From assembly GCA_963558075.1 (NCBI GenBank), contig CAUWFN010000048.1, positions 1-12,880 on the forward strand: a DNA stretch of 12,880 nucleotides. The letters run 5' to 3'. The notes below the pieces were generated by a model. The model was not told where the DNA came from, made no database searches, and saw only the letters and a list, made by a program, of their open reading frames with translations. A program made the position numbers and the translations under genes. Below, one piece after another: positions 5,945 to 12,880 of this stretch (within the stretch, counting starts at the first letter, position 1; each line of letters starts with the position of its first letter). The stretch is from CALHKP01 sp963558075. Lineage in GTDB: Bacteria; Bacillota; Clostridia; Peptostreptococcales; Anaerovoracaceae.

Positions 5945-7468
5945 TTATTTTAGTAGACTTTCGCCTGTCATTTCTTTAGGAATTTCAATTCCCATCATTT
6001 CTAGCATAGTTGGTGCTATATCTGCAAGCTTTCCAGGTCCTTTAAATTCTCTTGCATCTTTAGAGATGTTTACAAGAGGTACTGGATTTGTAGAATGTGC
6101 AGTTACTACATTTCCTTTTTCGTCTAGCATCTGGTCTGCGTTTCCGTGGTCTGCTGTAAGAAGTAGCTGTCCACCTTTTGCAAGAATTTCATCTGCAATC
6201 TGAGGAACGCATTTGTCTAGCGCCTCAACTGCTTTGATTGCAGCTTCCATTGAGCCTGTATGTCCTACCATGTCAGCATTTGCAAAGTTTAGGATAATAC
6301 AGTCATATTTATCTGAGCGAATTTCTTCTATTACTTTTTCTGTTACGATATATGCACTCATCTCCGGCTGAAGGTCATATGTGGCAACCTTAGGAGATGG
6401 AACGAGAATTCTATCCTCGTTTTCGTTTGGTGCTTCTACACCTCCGTTAAAGAAGAATGTTACGTGAGCATATTTTTCTGTTTCTGCAATTCTTAGCTGA
6501 GTAAGTCCAAGTGAAGATATATATTCCCCAAAGGTGTTTTTGTGAACCTGAGGAGGGAATGCAACAGAAACGTTTGGCATAGTTGCATCGTACTGAGTCA
6601 TACATACATAGTTTATATTTTTTAGGACTTTCTTTCTATCAAAGCCATCAAAATCAGGATCTACAATCGCTCTTGTAATTTCTCTTGCTCGGTCAGGTCT
6701 GAAGTTGAACATGATGATACCATCGTTATCGTCAATAGGTTTTCCTCCGACAACAGTAGGTTTTACAAATTCATCTGTTTCGTCATTTGCATATGACATA
6801 TCTACTGCAGCACATGGAGTAGAAGCTTTTTCTCCTTCGCCAAGAACAAGTGCATTATATGCTTTTTCGACTCTTTCAAATCTGTTATCACGATCCATCG
6901 CATAGTATCTACCTGAGATAGTTGCGATTTCACAGGCTGCTTCTTTTGATATGTATTCGCTGAGAGCATTAAGATATTCTCCTGCAGAAGAAGGTGGAAC
7001 ATCTCGTCCGTCAAGGAAACAGTGGATATAGATGTTTTTTATACCCTTTTGCTTTGCCATGTCAATTAGCGCAAACAGGTGAGTTATATGGCTATGCACG
7101 CCTCCGTCTGAAAGCAGTCCCATAAGATGAAGGGCTGAGTCGTTTCTGAGTACGTGGTCCATGCACTCTGTAAGTGCTTTGTTGTCATATATTGTTTTAT
7201 CTTCTATAGCTTTTGTAATTCTAGTTAGCTCCTGATATACGATTCTGCCAGCTCCGATATTAAGATGTCCTACTTCTGAGTTTCCCATCTGTCCGGCTGG
7301 AAGGCCTACTGCAAGGCCGCTGGCATCAAGTGTTGTATGAGGATATGTGTTAAAAATCCTGTCAAGCTCAGGTGTATCAGCAGCGTAAATGGCATTGCCT
7401 TCGTGAACGCTGTTAAGTCCGAATCCATCCAAAATCATGAGCATAGAAGGTCTTTTGTTAAGTTTCAT
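5945..7468 (-). CDS. gpmI: 2,3-bisphosphoglycerate-independent phosphoglycerate mutase
   Basis: The enzyme interconverts 3- and 2-phosphoglycerate in glycolysis through a phosphoserine intermediate and two metal ions. The 507 residues match the usual length (~510). Visible are the first metal ligand in MILDGFG (D14), the catalytic serine in GQMGNSEVGH (S64), the substrate loop FLDGRDVPPSS, the phosphate-binding NFRPDRARE, and the C-terminal metal sites NADMVGHTG, LTADHGNADQM and TAHSTNPVP. It has a good ribosome site (AGGAG) seven bases before the ATG. It is not in a glycolytic operon here: it stands alone, divergent from addA and convergent with the flavoprotein genes. Confidence 0.97.
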   Translation of the reverse strand: MKLNKRPSMLMILDGFGLNSVHEGNAIYAADTPELDRIFNTYPHTTLDASGLAVGLPAGQMGNSEVGHLNIGAGRIVYQELTRITKAIEDKTIYDNKALTECMDHVLRNDSALHLMGLLSDGGVHSHITHLFALIDMAKQKGIKNIYIHCFLDGRDVPPSSAGEYLNALSEYISKEAACEIATISGRYYAMDRDNRFERVEKAYNALVLGEGEKASTPCAAVDMSYANDETDEFVKPTVVGGKPIDDNDGIIMFNFRPDRAREITRAIVDPDFDGFDRKKVLKNINYVCMTQYDATMPNVSVAFPPQVHKNTFGEYISSLGLTQLRIAETEKYAHVTFFFNGGVEAPNENEDRILVPSPKVATYDLQPEMSAYIVTEKVIEEIRSDKYDCIILNFANADMVGHTGSMEAAIKAVEALDKCVPQIADEILAKGGQLLLTADHGNADQMLDEKGNVVTAHSTNPVPLVNISKDAREFKGPGKLADIAPTMLEMMGIEIPKEMTGESLLK

Positions 7469-7494
7469 AGTTGTTTCTCCTTTTGTTATTTACA

Positions 7495-7524
7495 TTTTCA
7501 TTATATCAAATAATCTGATATAAT
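7495..7524 (+). promoter_or_regulatory. addA promoter, mirror image of the gpmI promoter
   Basis: TGATATAAT at 7516-7524 is an extended -10. TTTTCA at 7495-7500 (18-base spacing) is a four-of-six -35. The predicted start is near 7531, giving a ~95-base addA leader. ATTATATCA (7500-7508) and TGATATAAT (7516-7524) form a perfect 9-base inverted repeat, so each half is the -10 of one direction. Confidence 0.65.
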
Positions 7525-7527
7525 CAA
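7500..7527 (-). promoter_or_regulatory. gpmI promoter
   Basis: Minus strand: TTGATT (7527-7522), 16 bases, TATAAT (7505-7500), with a TGA extension before the -10. The predicted start near 7493 leaves a ~25-base leader containing AGGAG. Its -10 overlaps the -35 position of the oppositely directed addA promoter. Confidence 0.75.
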
Positions 7528-7528
7528 T

Positions 7529-7625
7529 AGGAGGCGGTAGTGGATTAATTTTGAACATATGGCCTTGGAATATGCCAGGCTGTATATATTTCAATTGCCT
7601 CAGTATTTTAGAAAGAGAGTTATTT
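7529..7625 (+). other. addA leader with a two-codon reading frame and a hairpin
   Basis: AGGAGG (7529-7534) is followed five bases later by GTG GAT TAA (7540-7548), a start, one codon and a stop. Further down, GCCT-GG (7562-7568, one bulged T) pairs with CCAGGC (7575-7580). The ribosome site actually serving addA is the weaker AGAGAG near 7614-7619. Whether the strong upstream site is used depends on the true transcript start. Confidence 0.4.
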
Positions 7626-10600
7626 ATGAACTGGACAAAAGAACAGGAGCAGGCTATAAGTCTGCGTGGTAAAAATATAATAGTTTCTGCTGCGGCAGGC
7701 TCAGGAAAGACAGCTGTACTCGTTGAGAGAATCAGAAGACTGACTGTTGAGGAGGACGTTTCTCTTGACAGAATACTTGCACTTACATTTACAAATGCAG
7801 CAGCATCGGAGATGAAAGAGAAAATCAGAATATCTCTTTTGAAGGAAATGGATGAAAAACCAGAAAAAAGAGTTCAGATAAAGCAGCAGCTTGATAGGCT
7901 TCCGATGTCTTTTATTTCGACATTTCATGCATTTGCTCTTCGCGTAATCAGGAGATTTTTCTATATTGCAGATGTAGATGCTAAATTTAAAATATGCGAT
8001 GAGGAAAGAGCAAAATTATTAAAGGAAGATGCCATGGATGCAGTTATAGAAGATGCTCTTTCTTCAGGTGATGAAGATATATATAGATTTTTTGACTGCT
8101 ACAGCTCGGATAAAGATTTTGATGCCCTAAGGGGAGTTATTGATGAATTATATAAGCAGGTATCGGCTCATCCTGACAGATTCGATATTCTTGATATGTT
8201 TGTAGAGGAACTTTCGAAAGGTAAAGATAAGCTGTCTTGCGGTAGAATGGGAGCTTACATGCAGGATACCATAAAACAGACGCTGATGGATGTGAAGAAG
8301 TATCTTGAAAGAGCTGCCGAAATTTTGGACGAGTCGAAGCTTTCAAGACTTGCAGGCAAGGTCAGAGAAAATGATATAGCGATTATAGAAGAGCTGTGCG
8401 AAAAAAGCGATATTTTTAAAGCTTTTGATGAGATAAGGGCTGCGCTTACAGGGTTTAGCCTAGTAAGGCTTTCTCCAAAAAAAGACGAAAAGGAAGGATA
8501 TGACTTTGTAAAGGATATTGTGGCATCTGCAAGAAAAGAAGCAAAATCGCTGATAGATGATTTGTTCAGCAGATATTTTTCTGAATCCTTGGACGATGCT
8601 ATATATTATATCAATGAAACAGCGCCGCATGCACGTGTTCTTACAGAGTTGACAAAACAGTTTGACCATGAATTTACAATCAGAAAGAGAAAGCGCCATC
8701 TTCTCGATTTTAACGATATCGAGCATCTGTGTCTAAAAATTCTTAGAACAGAAGAGGCGGGCAGATACTATAGAGATAAATTTGAATATATTCTAGTAGA
8801 CGAATTTCAGGATACGAACCTAATTCAGGATAGTATTATCAAGCTCATAGAAAATGGAAGAAACCTGTTTATGGTAGGAGATATCAAACAGTGCATATAC
8901 AAGTTTAGATTAGTTGAACCGGAAATTTTTAGAGGGATATACACAAGCTACTCTAGTGAGGATAGCGAAGAAACTTGCGCAGTAGATTTGAACAGAAACT
9001 ACAGGAGTAAGCAGCCAGTAATTGACTACATAAATAGGCTGTTTTTTGAGCTTATGCAAGGTTACGACGAAAAAGCCGCGCTGTACTGCGGACTTTCGTG
9101 TGACGAGAAGTATTTTTACAGACCAAAATTTGATCTTATCGATATAAGTGCAAAGGAAAGTGACGATGAGATGGAGGAGCTTTCTGAGGCGGATGCTTAT
9201 CTAAGGGAACTTTCGGAACTCGAAATGGAGGCTGCGTATGTTTCTAGCATTATTAGAAAGCACCTAGGAAAGCCTTTCTGGGACAGCAAAAAACAGACAG
9301 AGAGGCTTCTTGAGCCGAAGGATATAGTGATTCTTCTGAGAAATACAAAGAAAATTGCGCCTGTTTTCTATTCGGCTGCAAAGAATGCAGGCATAGATAT
9401 AACGATAGAAGAAGTCGGAGGATTTTTTGAAAATCTCGAAATCGATGTTTTTATAAATCTTCTAAGTGTAATAGATAACAGAAAGCAGGATATTCCTCTA
9501 ATAAGTGTGCTGCATAGCGATATTTTTGGATTTTCTTCGAGTGAGCTTGCAGAAATCAGAGAAAACCACTTAGAAGGAAAATTCTACGACGCTTTTTCGT
9601 CGTACGATGGCGAAAACAGTGCTTTATCCGCAAAATGCAGTCATGTTATGGAGTCTTTGAGCAAGTGGAAAGAACTATCAAAGGTAATGCCGCTTGATGA
9701 TTTTATGTGGAAGCTCATGCTTGAAACAGGTCACTACATAGCTATGGGCGCAATGCCTCTTGGAGCGCAAAGGCAGATGAACCTTAAGCTTCTTGCAGAA
9801 AAAGCGAAGGACTTTTCGGAATCAAATCAGAGCGGTCTCTTTGGCTTCTTATCATATCTACGCAATCTCAAGATCAAAAAATTTGATGCGGCTCAGAGCC
9901 GTGATTTTGCTGAAAATGAAAACGCTGTAAAGATAATGACGATTCATAAGAGTAAGGGCCTTGAATTTCCAATGGTTATAGTCGCAAGAATGTCCAAGAA
10001 ACTACGATACTCTGGAAGCAAGGGTGGAGTAACGTTTCAGAAGGATGCAGGCCTTGGCATGACATATGTAAACAGTGAAGAGCGCTGGAAAAAGAAAACT
10101 CTTATGGAGTATTTTGTAAATGATGCAGTAAAGCTTGATGAAATAGAAGAGGAAAAGAGAATTCTATATGTAGCAATGACAAGAGCAAGGGATATTCTCT
10201 ATCTTGTTGGGACCACAGAAAGACCGGAAAAAATACTTGAGAAAAAAGATTTTGGCATTTCATCACATGTCTCATATACTGACATGGTTATTCCGTATAT
10301 TCCATTTGAAATAGTAAAGGCTGACGCAGACGAGCTTTATGGTAGCATCAAAGGCGATGAGGATGAAAGCTGGGCTGTTTCAAAAGATGAAATCCTAGGA
10401 GATAGCATATATTCAGAGCTTCCGGATAAGGAAACGGAGAATGCTATTTTAGACAGGCTTAATTTCGAATATCCATATAGATATGGAAGACTTCTAAAAT
10501 CAAAGTATAGCGTTTCTGAACTGAACAAAACAGATGCCCTAAAATCTGGTGCTTCGGATAAGACTTTGACCTATGGAAATCTGCCTGAAATAAAGAAGTT

Positions 10601-11174
10601 TAACAAAACAGGATGTAGTCTGAGCGTTCCTGCTTTTGCTGCTTCTGCTTACGAGTACACAGCCGCAGAGGCTGGAACTGTGTACCACTTCATAATGGAA
10701 CATATTGATTTTGCAAAAGCTGGGTCTTGCGGCAAAGACTTTGTTGATGAATCTATCGAGTGCATGGTAGAGGAGGGGGTTCTTCTTCCTGAGGAGGCAG
10801 AGCTTATCGACAGCAAAAAGATAAAATGGTTCTTTGATACGGATCTTGGAAAAAGGGCTTCTCGTGCTGCATCAGATGGAAAGCTCTACAAGGAGCATAA
10901 TTTTACATTGAATATAACAGGTGAAGAAGAAAGCTACATGGTTCAGGGTATTATCGACTGCTATTTTGAGGAGGATGATGGTATAGTTCTTCTTGATTAT
11001 AAGACGAACAGAATCATAGAGGAAAGAAGCCTAGAAAGTGAGAAGAAAAGAATAAGAAAGATGTACGAGATGCAGATGAAGCTTTATAGGGAGGCTCTCG
11101 AAAAGGGAAGTAGAAAGCCTGTAAAGGAAGCATATCTTTTCCTTGCAGATGCAGGTGTTACAGTTAGATGCTAA
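7626..11174 (+). CDS. addA: AddA, helicase-nuclease subunit of the AddAB recombination complex
   Basis: AddA unwinds and resects double-strand DNA ends for RecA loading, normally together with AddB. The 1,182-residue protein carries the UvrD-type helicase motifs in order: WTKEQEQAI (Q motif), Walker A SAAAGSGKT (21-29), ILVDEFQDTN (D392, E393), MVGDIKQCIYKFR (416-428), VDLNRNYRS (453-461), VKIMTIHKSKGLEF (768-781) and EEKRILYVAMTRARD (842-856). The C-terminal RecB-type nuclease is intact: GIID with D1111, and LLDYKT with D1124 and K1126. I chose the ATG at 7626 because homologues begin a few residues before the Q motif; an in-frame TTG at 7551 adds 25 unconserved residues. addB, which usually lies immediately upstream, is absent; a divergent gpmI occupies that place. 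Full length and all catalytic motifs argue for a functional gene. Confidence 0.96.
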   Translation: MNWTKEQEQAISLRGKNIIVSAAAGSGKTAVLVERIRRLTVEEDVSLDRILALTFTNAAASEMKEKIRISLLKEMDEKPEKRVQIKQQLDRLPMSFISTFHAFALRVIRRFFYIADVDAKFKICDEERAKLLKEDAMDAVIEDALSSGDEDIYRFFDCYSSDKDFDALRGVIDELYKQVSAHPDRFDILDMFVEELSKGKDKLSCGRMGAYMQDTIKQTLMDVKKYLERAAEILDESKLSRLAGKVRENDIAIIEELCEKSDIFKAFDEIRAALTGFSLVRLSPKKDEKEGYDFVKDIVASARKEAKSLIDDLFSRYFSESLDDAIYYINETAPHARVLTELTKQFDHEFTIRKRKRHLLDFNDIEHLCLKILRTEEAGRYYRDKFEYILVDEFQDTNLIQDSIIKLIENGRNLFMVGDIKQCIYKFRLVEPEIFRGIYTSYSSEDSEETCAVDLNRNYRSKQPVIDYINRLFFELMQGYDEKAALYCGLSCDEKYFYRPKFDLIDISAKESDDEMEELSEADAYLRELSELEMEAAYVSSIIRKHLGKPFWDSKKQTERLLEPKDIVILLRNTKKIAPVFYSAAKNAGIDITIEEVGGFFENLEIDVFINLLSVIDNRKQDIPLISVLHSDIFGFSSSELAEIRENHLEGKFYDAFSSYDGENSALSAKCSHVMESLSKWKELSKVMPLDDFMWKLMLETGHYIAMGAMPLGAQRQMNLKLLAEKAKDFSESNQSGLFGFLSYLRNLKIKKFDAAQSRDFAENENAVKIMTIHKSKGLEFPMVIVARMSKKLRYSGSKGGVTFQKDAGLGMTYVNSEERWKKKTLMEYFVNDAVKLDEIEEEKRILYVAMTRARDILYLVGTTERPEKILEKKDFGISSHVSYTDMVIPYIPFEIVKADADELYGSIKGDEDESWAVSKDEILGDSIYSELPDKETENAILDRLNFEYPYRYGRLLKSKYSVSELNKTDALKSGASDKTLTYGNLPEIKKFNKTGCSLSVPAFAASAYEYTAAEAGTVYHFIMEHIDFAKAGSCGKDFVDESIECMVEEGVLLPEEAELIDSKKIKWFFDTDLGKRASRAASDGKLYKEHNFTLNITGEEESYMVQGIIDCYFEEDDGIVLLDYKTNRIIEERSLESEKKRIRKMYEMQMKLYREALEKGSRKPVKEAYLFLADAGVTVRC

Positions 11175-11221
11175 TATATAAGCCTAATAACATGAGCTTT
11201 TGATAAACAAAAAGGCAAAAC

Positions 11222-11257
11222 AAAAGGAGATAGAAAAGTCTATCTCCTTTATTTTTT
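11222..11257. terminator. bidirectional terminator between addA and gdhA
   Basis: AAAGGAGATAGA (11223-11234) pairs perfectly over 12 bases with 11239-11250, loop AAAG. ATTTTTT follows on the plus strand, and the A-rich stretch before the stem provides T-runs on the minus strand. It is the strongest terminator in the window and serves both converging genes. Confidence 0.92.
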
Positions 11258-11278
11258 ACAAGTTATACTCGCTTGATA

Positions 11279-12622
11279 TTATACAATACCCTGAAGCATC
11301 ATAGCTTCTGCAACTCTTTCGAATCCAGCGATGTTAGCACCTGCAAGTAGGTTGTATCCTAGGTTGTATCTTTCGCATGCATCAGCAGCTAGCTGGTGAA
11401 TGTTAACCATGATACCTTCAAGCTGTTCGTAAACATCTTCTTTTGAGAAGTTGATGTGCTGAGCGTTCTGGCTCATTTCTAGACATGAGCATGCAACTCC
11501 GCCAGCGTTTGCAGCCTTTGATGGTCCAACAACTACGCCGTTTTCCTGTAGGTAAGCGATAGCTTCGTTTGTTGTAGGCATGTTAGCACCTTCGCATAGA
11601 TATTTACATCCGTTAGCAACCATAGCCTTAGCATCTTCGATGCGGATTTCGTTCTGAGTAGCACATGGAATGTACAGGTCAGCCTTAACTTCCCATGGTT
11701 TCTTTCCAGCGTGGAATTCTGATCCTTCGAATTTTTCTGCGTATGGTGAGCAGATGTTCTTGCCTGAGTTTCTCAGTTCAAGCATGTAGTCAACTTTTTC
11801 TCCAGTTACGCCGTTTGGATCGTAGATGTATCCGTCTGGTCCTGAGATTGTGATTACTTTTGCACCAAGTTCATTTAACTTAGTAACTGTACCCCATGAT
11901 ACGTTACCGAATCCTGATACAGCAACAGTCTTTCCTTTTAGTTCTTCGCCGCAGTGTTTCAGCATTTCTCTTGCAAAGAATACGATACCGAATCCAGTAG
12001 CTTCAGTTCTTCCTGCAAGACCGCCGTTCTTTGTTCCTTTTCCAGTCCAAGTTCCATCGTATCTATTAGTTAACTTCTTGTACTGACCCATCATGTAACC
12101 GATTTCTTTAGCACCTACACCAAGGTCTCCAGCTGGAACGTCAGTGTCAGGTCCGATGTGTCTGTAAAGTTCAGAAATAAATGCCTGGCAGAATCTCATG
12201 ATTTCTCCGTCTGATTTTCCGTTTGGATCAAAGTCTGCGCCGCCCTTACCTCCACCGATTGGAAGTCCAGTTAAGCTGTTCTTGAAAATCTGTTCAAAAC
12301 CTAAGAATTTAAGAATTCCAGGATATACATTAGGTGCAAATCTCATTCCGCCTTTGTAAGGTCCAAGAGCGCTGTTGAATTCAAATCTGTAACCTCTGTT
12401 AACCTGTACTTTACCTTCGTCATCAACCCAAGGAACTCTGAAGCTGATACCTCTTTCAGGTTCGATAAGTCTTTCGATAAGACCAGCTTCGATATATTCT
12501 GGGTGGGCTTCCAGAACTGGCTCGATAGAAGTTAATACTTCTTCTACTGTCTGTAGAAATTCTGGTTCCCCAGGATTCTTTTCCTTAGCAATGTCGATGT
12601 ACTTCTGCACTAAATTTGCCAT
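11279..12622 (-). CDS. gdhA: glutamate dehydrogenase, hexameric, probably NAD-preferring
   Basis: Interconverts glutamate with 2-oxoglutarate and ammonia; in amino-acid-fermenting anaerobes often the entry to glutamate catabolism. The 447 residues match hexameric GDH (~450). Substrate motifs: GPYKGGMRF (K90), LPIGGGKGG (K126) and the catalytic aspartate in VPAGDLGVG (D166). The coenzyme domain has SGFGNVSWG (236-244) and ISGPDGYIYDP (259-269). The residues equivalent to F238, P262 and D263 of NAD-dependent C. symbiosum GDH are all retained, whereas NADP enzymes such as E. coli GdhA have a different pattern there. The ATG has GAGGAG six bases upstream; an in-frame TTG at 12655 is unlikely. The gene stands alone with its own promoter. 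Confidence 0.95.
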   Translation of the reverse strand: MANLVQKYIDIAKEKNPGEPEFLQTVEEVLTSIEPVLEAHPEYIEAGLIERLIEPERGISFRVPWVDDEGKVQVNRGYRFEFNSALGPYKGGMRFAPNVYPGILKFLGFEQIFKNSLTGLPIGGGKGGADFDPNGKSDGEIMRFCQAFISELYRHIGPDTDVPAGDLGVGAKEIGYMMGQYKKLTNRYDGTWTGKGTKNGGLAGRTEATGFGIVFFAREMLKHCGEELKGKTVAVSGFGNVSWGTVTKLNELGAKVITISGPDGYIYDPNGVTGEKVDYMLELRNSGKNICSPYAEKFEGSEFHAGKKPWEVKADLYIPCATQNEIRIEDAKAMVANGCKYLCEGANMPTTNEAIAYLQENGVVVGPSKAANAGGVACSCLEMSQNAQHINFSKEDVYEQLEGIMVNIHQLAADACERYNLGYNLLAGANIAGFERVAEAMMLQGIV

Positions 12623-12693
12623 TTTGATCTCCTCTTTTCTGTATAAAACTTGCAAACTTTAATAAGGTTAGCGAACCAAACCTCTCTATCACC

Positions 12694-12722
12694 AATATAA
12701 CACTTTGATTTTTTTAAGTCAA
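12694..12722 (-). promoter_or_regulatory. gdhA promoter
   Basis: On the minus strand TTGACT (12722-12717) is separated by exactly 17 bases from TATATT (12699-12694). Transcription would start near 12687 and give a ~65-base leader ending in the GAGGAG ribosome site. The leader contains a short GGTT-CGCT-AACC hairpin (12677-12666). No operator or riboswitch is recognisable. Confidence 0.75.
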
Positions 12723-12728
12723 CACACC

Positions 12729-12880
12729 TTGCAAGTATTTATTTCAGAACATAATGTCGGAAAATTTAAAAGTATAATTATATTATGTATTTACGCCTCT
12801 GTAAATCCTATTTATAAAAAAATATTTGATAAATATGATGATGCTACTGGATTTATCGATGTTTATGAGCTATATCAAAG
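12729..12880 (+). CDS. possible start of an unrecognised gene, cut by the window end
   Basis: The plus frame containing 12786-12788 is open from 12672 to the window end. Its last part reads IYASVNPIYKKIFDKYDD and then ATGFIDVYELYQ, a composition that looks coding rather than random. There is no ATG in this frame; TTG at 12729 is the best start and has no ribosome site, so the beginning could also be decayed or frameshifted. A TATAAT at 12773-12778 lies inside it. I do not recognise the family. Low confidence. Confidence 0.25.
   Translation, partial: MQVFISEHNVGKFKSIIILCIYASVNPIYKKIFDKYDDATGFIDVYELYQ

Noticed and set aside
7553..7564. GAACATATGGCC as an SOS (LexA) box before addA
   Set aside because: Only the left half matches GAAC-N4-GTTC; the right half is GGCC rather than GTTC.
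7551..7625. Longer addA beginning at TTG 7551
   Set aside because: The 25 added residues do not resemble AddA, and the AGGAGG upstream is 16 bases away, too far to serve it.
9585..9604. Perfect 7-pair hairpin TACGACG/CGTCGTA in addA
   Set aside because: A single stem of this length is expected by chance or codon coincidence in a window this size; it has no neighbouring stems like those at 3516-3769.
11346..11373. Tandem AGGTTGTATC repeat near the 3' end of gdhA
   Set aside because: It encodes the conserved YNLGYNLL segment, so the repeat follows from the protein sequence.

Overview
This window looks like chromosomal DNA of a low-GC Gram-positive anaerobe of the class Clostridia. The evidence is the AT-rich third codon positions, AGGAGG-type ribosome sites, a Firmicutes-type AddA, a Firmicutes-type DinB with a C-terminal QLSFF clamp motif, and a glutamate dehydrogenase resembling that of Clostridium symbiosum. 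I would not name a genus. There is no phage, transposase, CRISPR array, tRNA or rRNA gene. The content is mostly housekeeping, and I found no gene cluster resembling a new defence or mobile system.

Layout. 1-247 is AT-rich DNA with palindromes and a run of nine G. 248-1450 (-) is dinB, the lesion-bypass polymerase, whose promoter puts the predicted transcript start at the ATG (leaderless). 1451-1744 holds an exact 45-bp direct repeat and two forward promoter-like sites. 1745-2909 (+) is a two-gene unit: a small KdpD-type universal stress protein and a DUF308/HdeD-like membrane protein with a charged helical tail. Four hairpins follow, one a probable terminator. 3073-4242 and 4276-5862 (+) are two different FAD-dependent oxidoreductases, probably co-transcribed, ending at a terminator that also serves the converging gpmI. 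5945-7468 (-) is gpmI (glycolysis). 7626-11174 (+) is addA (double-strand-break end resection), without addB in the window. gpmI and addA diverge from a shared, mirror-symmetric promoter region. addA converges with gdhA (11279-12622, -) onto a shared 12-bp-stem terminator. The last ~200 bases hold the gdhA promoter and perhaps the beginning of an unrecognised forward gene.

Functional picture. Two genes (dinB, addA) concern DNA damage. Two (gpmI, gdhA) are central carbon and nitrogen enzymes. Two are flavoproteins without assigned substrates, and two suggest an envelope or stress module. They form five or six separate transcription units, not one pathway.

The most unusual signal is not a gene. 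Inside the first flavoprotein gene, between 3516 and 3769, six long stem-loops lie almost end to end. They lie in conserved protein-coding sequence and appear to be built largely by codon choice. I consider this the observation most worth following up.
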